A stretch of DNA of 64,000 nucleotides from the NCBI RefSeq assembly GCF_025698545.1, contig NC_068575.1, positions 46,137,980-46,201,979 of the forward strand, written 5' to 3'. Of this stretch, positions 55,481 to 64,000 are shown piece by piece. Source of the stretch: Gossypium raimondii (taxonomy: Eukaryota > Streptophyta > Magnoliopsida > Malvales > Malvaceae). The position numbers were made by a program, and so were the translations under genes. A model generated the notes under the pieces. The model was given only the letters and a program-made list of their open reading frames with translations. It was not told the DNA's origin and searched no databases. Each line of letters starts with the position of its first letter. The stretch's first letter is position 1.

Positions 55481-56431
55481 TGTACTAACTACATTAGGTG
55501 ACTATCCTTGCTGGTTTATGATAATATTCTTATGCAATAACCCAGTTAACCTAAAGAAAGATACAACAGGTGCTCTTCATGGAATTTTTTTTTTTTTCAT
55601 TTGAAGCAAAAGATATTCAAAGAAGAGACACCCTTTTAACTCTTCCATTTACGTCTTTATTGAGCATATTATACTTGATTATGATTATTTTGGAAATTTA
55701 AATTTTTATAATTATTTTTGGATTTTTTAAAATTAACTCGAATAAACATATTTGATTCGATTCGATTAAAATTTTATATATTTGAAAAAAATTAAATTGA
55801 GTTTATTGATAAAATAAGATTCGTTAACTTGACTAATTCGAACTTTTTCAAGCGTTTTGTCTCACCTCAGTCGAACTTTTACCTCTACGGATAAGGTTCT
55901 AGGGGAAGGTTGAGGTTTGGCTAAATAAAAGTAATTAAGACTAGAGTAAACATAAGAAAGGAAATTTTAGGAATGCAATTGGAGTTCTAGTTTGTATAAT
56001 TATTTTTAAAATTTTAGTCAAGTTCCATTTCATTGCTTTGATCTTCATTTAGTCCAACATAAAGAAAATTCTTAATAGAAGTGGGGACTTGGCACCCAAT
56101 TTCCAAATTATTTTGGTTTAAGTCTCCACGGATTCTTAATTTTAGTTCTTCGATTTGGAATTAGGGTGTTTTTAGTGTTGTCAATTTATGTAATATCCAA
56201 AGCATTTCCTGCCAGTTTCCTTCAAATTCTGCCATCGAAGCTTTGGTCTTCTTCCCCGTAATAGATGCCTCCATAGACTTCTGCAGCACTCTAGAACCAA
56301 TTTTCCAACTCCTGACGTAATTTCCAGATTAGAAAAGGATTAAACGTGTATACTAATATTGTAGAATTCAACGTTGACCATTCCATAATTCATAAATATA
56401 TTCAACCCATCATCCTTGTAACGTCAACAAG
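55481..56431. other. intergenic, upstream of gene F
   Basis: AT-rich DNA. A run of 13 T at 55587-55599. No gene seen. The last 100 bases are the probable leader of gene F. Confidence 0.35.
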
Positions 56432-57199
56432 ATGTCTTCGCTTTCTCTTCCGATATCTTCCCTTCTGGCCCTCTTCTTTCTCGTTTTCTTAACCAGAGTT
56501 CCGACGATTTTATTCGCTGACGATCCGCGGGCCTGCAGGGAAACGCTAACATGCGGAAGCGTATCAAGTATCGGTTACCCTTTCTGGGGAATGAACCGTC
56601 CGAGTTATTGTGGCCAACCAGGATTTGAACTGAGGTGCGAGAATAATGTAACGGAAATCCTGATGAATGAAAACACCTTACGAGTTCTTGACATAGACCC
56701 TGAACGACAGATTCTTAAGGTAGCTAGGGAGGATTACTGGAATGGTTATTGTTCCACGGAATTTATCAACACCTCAATCGACTTCAACCACTTCAATTAC
56801 GGCTCAAACTTTAGGAACCTCACCCTATTCTACGGATGCTACCCGCTGGCAACCTCGACATCTCTTCCTAACTGCACCATAAATAGTACACTTACTGATG
56901 TGTCATATGCTGTTAGAAACATGTTGGGTGATCCTCGCTATAGCATATGCCGTGAAATTGTGGTAGTTCCGGTTTATGAAGCTGCAGCAAAGGAGCTGGA
57001 GGTGAACCCTATGAGTATGCAGGCTGCTTTAAGTGGAGGTTTCGAATTGCAATGGGAAGCGGTTAATGATCAGTGCAGAAGATGCAGAGATTCAGATGGG
57101 ATTTGTGTATATAAACAAACTTCATATAGTTTCACTTGCTTTTGCAGCGATAAACTTAGTTTAACCACATGTTTTCCAACAACTGAAGGTACGTTATAG
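56432..57199 (+). CDS. GUB_WAK ectodomain gene F (LRK10L-2 first exon, no kinase in window)
   Basis: The ATG at 56432 starts a signal peptide (SSLLALFFLVFLTRVPTILF), followed by the GUB_WAK_bind domain (LTCGSVSSIGYPFWGMNRPS) and WAK_assoc (CRRCRDSDGICVY, FTCFCSD). The exon would end at 57188 with the donor GAAG|GTACGT in phase 1, like gene D. Without splicing it ends GTL and TAG at 57199, giving a 255-aa secreted protein. No mini-exon, transmembrane or kinase part was found in the next 6.8 kb, where a LINE is inserted. It is either a truncated receptor, a receptor whose kinase lies past the window edge, or a soluble ectodomain. Confidence 0.8.
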   Translation: MSSLSLPISSLLALFFLVFLTRVPTILFADDPRACRETLTCGSVSSIGYPFWGMNRPSYCGQPGFELRCENNVTEILMNENTLRVLDIDPERQILKVAREDYWNGYCSTEFINTSIDFNHFNYGSNFRNLTLFYGCYPLATSTSLPNCTINSTLTDVSYAVRNMLGDPRYSICREIVVVPVYEAAAKELEVNPMSMQAALSGGFELQWEAVNDQCRRCRDSDGICVYKQTSYSFTCFCSDKLSLTTCFPTTEGTL

Positions 57200-57701
57200 T
57201 TCTTCTTCCGTATAAGTTTGCTCAGCTGTTTGTTGTTGCAGAACTTACTGTTTCATTGAATATCTCGAACCGTAACTCTTAGTAACCTTCACGGTTTGAC
57301 TCATTCTGATGTCCAATCTTCATTAGCAGTAGCAGCAAATTGGCCTTTGTTACTTCAGATCGAATCCTAATCTAAATCTCCCCAAGAAGCCAATGACTTC
57401 ATTAACTCTAACCATTTTGATTGGTTAATACCAGTTCATCTTCAAATTCCATGGTCGCTTGTTCTCTTTCCCATCACAACTGCATCAGCTAGCAGATAAA
57501 ACGTAGGGTCTTACCAGTTGCTTATAGATTCGACCTAGAAATACTTTCAGCCAAAGTAGTACTATTATTGATTTATTCAATCATTAAAATCAGATGACCT
57601 TTTCCAATTACAGCTATCTTCAAGTTTTCACCGAACTCGAACTGAGTTTATACCTTTATGAGTTCCGAGTCCTGAGAGCACTATTATAATGAACTGGGCT
57701 A
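57200..57701. other. region after gene F, no kinase exon seen
   Basis: Could be intron 1 or the 3' region of gene F. I found no mini-exon like the ones at 38701 or 11041. Confidence 0.4.
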
Positions 57702-57833
57702 TTCACACTTAATAATATATTATTGCCATGGTAGGCTACCTAAATTTCCTTTGACTGGCACTTAATGGTGGCATATAACTGAAGTTGAGAAATTTCAACT
57801 TTGAATTAGCCAAATACCGACTATTTTTTTTGG
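57702..57833. repeat. copy of the gene D promoter segment, cut by LINE
   Basis: Matches 37450-37577. Homology stops at ACCGACTAT where the T-run of the LINE begins. The receptor gene that belonged to it is displaced or lost. Confidence 0.8.
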
Positions 57834-58040
57834 TAAATAAAGTCCCAAAAAGATTACATTGTTGTTTCAGTGTCATCATCCATAAACCTACTATCAAACG
57901 TAAATGATCAACTATCGCTTCCGGGGTTCTTGGAAAACTATCGGGGGGGTCGGGACATAAGAGAACGCTTTCATCTTTCCAGTCAATGTATGTGCAGTTG
58001 CATTAACTTCTCTTAGAATCTTCCTAATGGTCACCCTCCA

Positions 58041-59455
58041 TGATGGGTGTCGAATCCACCAATATAAACCTACGCCTAATTTGCGATTTCAGCAGTATAG
58101 GAAGTAGGGTCGATCCCTCAGAGACTGGGTTTACTGTAAATTGTTCTTCTCTTGACCAGATTTATGTCGGGGCAGTTGTCGTGCCTAAGATATTATGGGG
58201 GAGGATAAAGTCGAAAATCTGGAGCCTGAAATAAATAAATAAAAATCGTAAAAAGTAAAAGTTGAAGACAGAATAATAAAAACAGTTAAATAAAATATGT
58301 AAAAGAATTAATTAAGATAAGCTCAACCTTAGGCACGGATTTTCCCTCGTCTTTGAACCGATCCTCGAAATTAAATGAACTCCTCTTCTCCAATAAGCTA
58401 GTTATAGCTACCAAGGACGCCTCGGACACCAACTCTTCCTTCTGTAAATTAGTTATGGAACGTCCAATAACTAACCCTTACCGATCGAACAACCACGAAA
58501 CGTTCGTGATTTAGAACTCCGGCAGCTTTGCTTTCTAGAAGAGCCTAGCTCGAACCAGTGCCCTCAACCGCGTGGGGCATTTAAATCCGGTTACTACTTC
58601 CCTTGACGGAACCAAACAGCAATCTCCACTTGGCACGCCAATGTGTTCACAGAAAACCGATTAGAAACGTTCCTTTCGGAATTCCAACTGTACGTCTAAC
58701 CACACTAAATCAAACGACGTCTTTTTTGACTTAATGTTGATCTGACTTTGTGAGTTGACAAAATCATACTCTTAATCCGGAGAAATAATAAGTACTGGAA
58801 TTTAGGAGTTAAATTGTTCGGGTTCGTAACTCACGGGTTTTGACGAGGTTAATTCCGACCTAAAGCTGAAAATGAGTTTAGTTAACTAAGGTTTGGGGCA
58901 TGTTGACTATTGGATAAATTAAATAAGATAAATGAGTGGTTGGCTACTGGAAATAAAAAGGGAATTTGAAAAAGGAATTGCAAATTATTTAATTGGGTGG
59001 CTAACTAGGAATTAATAAATTGAAGAAAAAGAAACTATGAACAACAGATGCTACGTGAGAAAAAATGGAGAAAAGATTGAATTCAAAGATGAAAATTGAT
59101 TTATGAATTGATGATTAAAATGAACAAATGTAGTCTCTATTTATACTAGTGGCCTTGCTAAATTAAGAGCCAACTAGTATAGAAAATCAAGGAAAATATT
59201 TCATAATATAAAAAATATCCCAAAATAATCTCCCACTAAGTCAACAATATCAGCTAATTAATATTGGAAAAATTCTACTTTGGCCCTCCTTCTTTGCTTC
59301 TTTCTTCAATCTAGCCCAATTGTTTCCTTTTTCTTCTATTTAGCCCAAAATTGCATTCCTGCACAAAATTCAATAAATATGGCAAAATTAGTGGTGCATT
59401 CTAATAAATCAACCAATTTAAGTTACATAAAATATGTAACTTTAGCATTTAATCA
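58041..59455. mobile_element. solo LTR nested in the LINE, with 5-bp TSD
   Basis: The 1415-bp segment starts TGATGGGTGTCG and ends TTTAATCA (TGAT...ATCA). It is flanked by the direct repeat CTCCA at 58036-58040 and 59456-59460. Taking it out restores the RNase H frame as CRRQWRVTIRKILREVN on the minus strand. No gag or pol. Confidence 0.85.
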
Positions 59456-59460
59456 CTCCA

Positions 59461-59853
59461 TTGCCTTCTACAAAGCTCTTGAATTCTTGAAATTAGGTCC
59501 TTGTACAATTGCCCACAAGACCTACCTAAAATGACTTCCACAGCTTGCGCACAGTTTGTTTCAACTATAATATTGATCCAATTATTATCCCACGCCAAAT
59601 GGAGTCCACCATAGATTGCCCAAAGTTCTGACTGCATAACACTGCATTTCTCAATGTTTCTTCCAACTCCACACCATAAACCAATATCATCTCTAGCCAC
59701 AGTCGCTGCTGAAGCATCCCCCGAAGCAGGATCCCTTGCTCCATCTGTATTTAACTTAATGAACCCCACTGGAGGAGGATTCCAAGCTTGATCGCTTCGT
59801 TGCTTCATAATACCACCCACGGATATTGCAGGATGATACTTAATGGAATTCAC
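59461..59853 (-). pseudogene. LINE RNase H, first part
   Basis: Minus strand: PPPVGFIKLNTDGARDPASG, SELWAIYGGLHLAWDN and VETNCAQAVEVI. The catalytic Asp of NTDGA, the Glu of SELWA and a later acidic residue (VETN for the usual VESD) are seen. It continues at 58040-57900 past the solo LTR. Confidence 0.8.
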
Positions 59854-60068
59854 TCAACACCACGTTAAATGAATAATGTGGGAGCTATTTGAGCTTACCC
59901 CTTAAAACACCCACAAATTTCTTTGCTTCCAAAGATTCTAGCAAATAATTCCAAAGAAAGACTGCCATTTAACTTTCATAAAAGCCAAGCCAAAGTCATT
60001 TTTTAAATTCAACAAGATCCACTCCACCAATGGAGCAGAAAGAAAATCTCCCCAAATCCTTGAAGGGA

Positions 60069-60597
60069 TTACCTGCCTCCACACTTCTCGTGCAAAGACA
60101 CAATCTCACAGGACATGAATAATAGACTCTTCAACCTTTCCTTAAGAACCAACCAAAGAAATCGTCTTACTCTTTGGGGACCAGTAAAGGACCAAGCGAG
60201 CTTCCATATGTTGTCTTCTGGATTGAGACTCATGCGTAAGAAAGTGATAAGCAGATTTGATAGTAAGTTGACCATGGTCAGACCATCTAGAGATCAGTTC
60301 CTCATTGCCTAATAAATGATTAGGAGGTGGAATGACCGCAATATAGGACAATATGCTATTATCCACAAAAAAGCTTAGAAAATTCCAATCCCAACTACAG
60401 TCAGTTAATGGAATCTCGTTTAAGGTTGTATTCAAATCAATATTCTCCATATGGTGACGAAAGTTTATTAATGGCCCAATCTCTGCGACACAATTATCAG
60501 CGCAAATCCTTATAAGACTTTCATCCTCAACTGACCAAGCCAGGTTTGACGAAGGATTGACCATACTTTGGACAAAGATATCCAAACAAAAGAGCAC
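60069..60597 (-). pseudogene. LINE zf-RVT region
   Basis: Minus strand. Reads SWDWNFLSFFVDNS, LISRWSDHGQLTIKSAYHFL and, after a shift, RVRRFLWLVLKERLKS, the C-terminal block of plant LINE reverse transcriptases. Confidence 0.75.
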
Positions 60598-60638
60598 GAT
60601 CTTCTCGAAATATCTTCAGGGCAAACCTCCATAACCTT

Positions 60639-61783
60639 TTATTTGGCTCTAAGGATCTTAACCCACAATGCTTGCTTACTAGTAAGAAGATTAAATCCCA
60701 GCTTAAGCAAAAAGGATTCATTTTGCTCCTTAAGATTCCGAATGCCAAGACCACCGTTGATGAAAGGTTGACAGTAGTCTGACCATTTAACAAAAGATAT
60801 CCCATGCCTTCCTGTGTCTCTTACCCAAATAAAATCCTGTGCAATTCTTTCAATCTCGGCACAAATACTAACAGGAATTTTGACAGTTTGCATAAAGTAA
60901 TTTGGTATCGCCATAAGAACCAAATGTGCCAGAGTAACTCTCCCTGCCGTGGACAACATTTTAACATTCCAACTGTCCAACTTCCTCCTGATTTTTTCCA
61001 CTATAAACTTGAACTTGCTAGTTGTAACCCTTTGATGCAACAATGGCATGCCCAAAAAAAGCCAAAATCATTCGTCTCAATAAATCTCAGGATACTACAA
61101 ATACCATCTTTTTCAAGTGGCCGAACATTTTTAGAGAAAAAAACCTCCATCTTGTTAGCATTCACTTTGTGACCTGAAACCGCTCCGAAAACATCAAGAA
61201 CTTTCCTCACCATCCGTGTTTGATTCACATCCACTTTCATAAACAAGAAAAGGTCATTAGCAAAGAACAGATGCGATAAGGATGGGCCATTTTTTGTATT
61301 CAATATAGGCCTCTAAGAATTATCCTCGACTTCTTTGTGAACAAGCTGACCCAATCTCTCCATGCATAGAACAAAAAGATATGGGGAGAGGGGGCACCCT
61401 TGACGGATTCCTCTCCTCGGCTTAAACCCCTCTGTAAGGCTTTCATTCCAAACAATCTACATAGATACAATAGAAATGCATTCCATGATGATTCTAGCAA
61501 AAGAGAAAGGGATACCTGCATCAACCAATGTGTCTTCGATGAAGTCCCATCTCAGTCTATCGTAAGCCTTTTCTAAATCCACTTTGATTGCCATCCACCC
61601 TTTCCTGCCCCTCTTGGTTCTCATTGAATGATTGACCTCTTGGGCAATAATAATATTGTTAGTAATTTGCCTCCCTACAACAAAACTGACTTGGTTCCGA
61701 GCAATGAGTCTAGGACACACAAGCTTAAAACGGTTTGCAATGATCTTTGTAATAATCTTATACAAAATATTGCAATGGGTCAA
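60639..61783 (-). pseudogene. LINE reverse transcriptase (element at 57834)
   Basis: Minus strand, three frames: NILYKIITKIIANRFKLVCP and VDLEKAYDRLRWDFIEDTL (61457-61783); LSHLFFANDLFLFMKV (61001-61303), where the FADD motif has become FAND; and LDSWNVKMLSTAGRVTLAHL (60639-61055). Confidence 0.8.
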
Positions 61784-62238
61784 AATTGGGATAAGGACTT
61801 CGGACTTTTGACTTTAGGGATAAAGACCAACAAGGTTTTGTTGACATTACAATCAACCGAACCACCTGCAACTATTTCCTGAATCCAAGGGCACACATCC
61901 TGGCCAACCGTCTTCCACTGGTTCTGGTAGAATAAGGCATGAAAACCATCTGATCTCAGGGCCTTTAGTGGACCCATACTAAAAAAAGGAATATGAATCT
62001 CATCAACGGTTACAACCCTAGCCATATCCTCCAACCCCTCCATATCTAACCTTGGAAAAATCCCACGCAAAGGAAACAACACATGCCTTTGGTCATTCAG
62101 AGAGTACAATGATTTGAAAAATGAAATTGCTTCATGTTGAAGAACTTCGTCATCAAAACACCAATCACCATCAACCTTTAAAGCATAAATTTTATTGAAG
62201 TTCCTCCTTCTCAAAGTCTTGGTGTGAAAATATTTCAT
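61780..62238 (-). pseudogene. LINE linker between endonuclease and RT
   Basis: Minus strand: NFNKIYALKVDGDWCFDD, PLKALRSDGFHALFYQNQW and NKTLLVFIPKVKSP, the conserved block ahead of the RT fingers. Confidence 0.75.
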
Positions 62239-62405
62239 ATTACAATCCCTTTGTTGGATCCATTCTATTCTAGATTTCTGTCAACATAAAGATTCTTCTT
62301 CATCAAGGACCTTTTCATACTCAATTCTTAGCTTCAATTCTAGATCCAAAAGAAATCTAGAACACTTTCTATTAAGCGCGGCTTGGATTTTTCCAATATG
62401 ACGGG

Positions 62406-63322
62406 CTAGGCTTGCTTCCTTCTGCCAATGTGCCCATACACTTCCTTATTCCATTTTTGAAGCTCCACGGAAAGATTGCTGACACAGGTAGAGATCTCCT
62501 GTCCACAATTCCAATTCTCACGAACAAAATTTCTGAATGATGAGTGTTGAACCCAAGAGGCCAAAAAGCGGAAAGGCCGACTTGGTCTATTGACCATAGA
62601 GGAATCCTTTGAAAGCAAAAGCGACCTGTGGTCTGATTTCAAACGAGGAAGGTGAAAGACTAAAACATCTGGAAAAATTTGAAGCCAATCAAAGTTTCCA
62701 AAAGCCATATCCAATCTCTCAAATGTAGTCCCCCTTCTCCAAGTAAATTGAGGCCCCTTAAATCCAAGATCTTAAAGACCATCCACCTGGATAAAACTTT
62801 GGAACATTTACGTCCCGACGACACTGATCGTCCCCCTCTTTTTTCACCCGAAGATAAGTAGGCATTAAAGTCTTCCACCAATAACCAAGGCCCATTAACA
62901 GGACGAGCAATTAAAATTAAACAATTCTACAAATCCCTACGCTTTCGCTTATCCGGACTACCATATACGAAAGTCACAAAAGCACCCTGAACCTCCATTT
63001 CATTCTTAATGTAACTATGAATAAATTGGGGGTTATTATTCAGCACTTGAATCTGAATTCCACTCCTCCAGCAGACCCAAACTCCCCCAGAAAATCCCTG
63101 TGCTTCGACTCTATAGGAAAAGTCAATACCAAGCTTGGCAATAATTTTTTCCGCCTTAGGACCACTAACCCAAGTTTCAAGGAAAACTGCTATCACAACT
63201 TCATGTTCCACAAAATAGTCATTAACCACCTTGATGAATTTGGGACTTGCACAACCTTGGCAGTTCCAAACAAAAATCTTAGGCAATAACATAGACAAAA
63301 ATGGTAAGAAAAGCAACCCCAC
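62406..63322 (-). pseudogene. LINE endonuclease (ORF2 start)
   Basis: Minus strand: PKIFVWNCQGCASPKF with the WNCQG motif, VIAVFLETWVSGPKA, FVTFVYGSPDKRKR, then, after shifts, PRLKSDHRSLLL with the SDH motif. Endonuclease-exonuclease-phosphatase fold of the L1 type. Confidence 0.8.
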
Positions 63323-64000
63323 CTCACAGAGTGGTTATATACCATCCATTACCAGCTTGCTACCCTCCTTTGCCTCCGAAATGGAATTGGTAGCCACTCT
63401 TTCAATATCATCAACAATACGGCTCATTGCCTCCGAAATAGGTAGTCGCCTAGACCCTCGGCTCTTAAATTTGTTGCTCTTGCCCCTTAAGGAGATTGAT
63501 TTTTTTTACCACGTTTGGGTATCCCCTTCGTATTAAGAGTTATCCCAGACACCCTCCCCGACACCACCTCCAGCTTTTTATTATTCCTCCATGCATCTTC
63601 TAGTCAGTTACGGTCTTGATTTTCAACAAAAATCACAGCCAAATGATTATCCTTGTTGAGCTTGGTTTTCAAAGCTTTTTCTATCACCAAATTAGAAGCA
63701 GGTGAATTTAGATGGACAGTACGCTTATCAATTAGTGTAAAAATAATGGTAATTATAAAATTACATATTATAATAATATTATAATATGAGATAAAAATAA
63801 ACTAAATACATTATATCGCACCTATTTACCTATCCAAACTCATCTTTAATGTCGATGGATTGCGCTGGTCGGTAGACTTTTCCTATGGAAGTTCAATAGC
63901 AGCAGGTTGTGTGAACGATTCCAAGTTACTTATGGGAATCGAGTCATTCCTGTTAGAACCCATTTCACCCCCTAAACTTGAGGCTCTTATGGGCCCGCCA

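Larger units (their letters stand above)
57834..64000 (-). mobile_element. L1-type LINE, minus strand, running to the window edge
   Basis: The T-run at 57834-57841 is the poly(A) tail of a minus-strand LINE. RNase H: 57900-58040 (REVNATAHTLTGKMKAF) plus 59461-59853 (FIKLNTDGARD). RT and zinc-finger-like region: 60069-61783. Endonuclease: 62406-63322 (FVWNCQGC). An ORF1 part is at about 63500-63720, and a possible 5' ORF1 start is at about 63950 (MGSNRNDSIPISN). The RNase H is split by a solo LTR at 58041-59455. Stops in several places show it is inactive. Confidence 0.85.

Overview
This is nuclear DNA from a flowering plant, almost certainly a eudicot. It has AT-rich intergenic DNA, GT-AG introns, plant-specific receptor kinase families, Ty1/copia and Ty3/gypsy-type LTR debris, two L1-type LINEs and a MULE with a plant mobile domain. 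The LTRs carrying repeated CACACGG/CCGTGTG motifs resemble those I know from cotton, so Gossypium or another Malvaceae is my best guess; that is inference. No tRNA, rRNA, CRISPR array or prokaryotic feature was seen.

Layout. Positions 1-23.8 kb hold an LRK10L-2/LEAF RUST 10-type receptor kinase cluster in three related units. Unit A (375-2085) and unit B (7394-13704) are decayed class I (hevein + GH19) chitinase genes, each joined to a GUB_WAK ectodomain exon; B also keeps pieces of the kinase. A and B are separated by a 4.5 kb MULE (2717-7235) with a perfect 9-bp target-site duplication. B carries a 1.7 kb solo-LTR-like insert in its kinase and is followed by a truncated copia element. Unit C (18853-22926) is a nearly intact gene that joins a signal-peptide exon, a thaumatin (PR-5) exon, a GUB_WAK exon, a short juxtamembrane exon and a transmembrane/kinase exon. 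A duplicated kinase tail lies at 23455-23782. Positions 24877-33800 hold an intact 19-exon housekeeping gene for the TFIIIB subunit BRF1 (597 aa by my splicing). Positions 37677-40968 hold an intact ordinary LRK10L-2 receptor kinase (D), followed by an ectodomain fragment (E) broken by a solo LTR and a LINE. The 50-56 kb region is AT-rich debris of MITEs, an LTR and a duplicated segment. An ectodomain-only gene (F) is at 56432-57199. From 57834 to the end there is a minus-strand LINE, interrupted by a 1.4 kb solo LTR with a 5-bp target-site duplication.

Most interesting signal. In unit C (thaumatin) and independently in unit B (chitinase), the stop codon of the pathogenesis-related (PR) domain lies inside a 5' splice site (AG|GTAA, read AGG TAA when unspliced). 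The next exon starts after a pyrimidine-rich stretch that looks like the former signal peptide of the receptor gene. In both genes the junction is phase 2 on each side and forms an AGT Ser codon, so splicing gives an in-frame PR-domain/GUB_WAK/kinase receptor, while intron retention gives a soluble PR protein. The same locus family has therefore used two unrelated chitin/glucan-associated PR domains as exchangeable N-terminal modules. Unit C has two one-base lesions (a 41-nt instead of 42-nt mini-exon, and an extra T in a T-run in the kinase), so its functional state must be tested.
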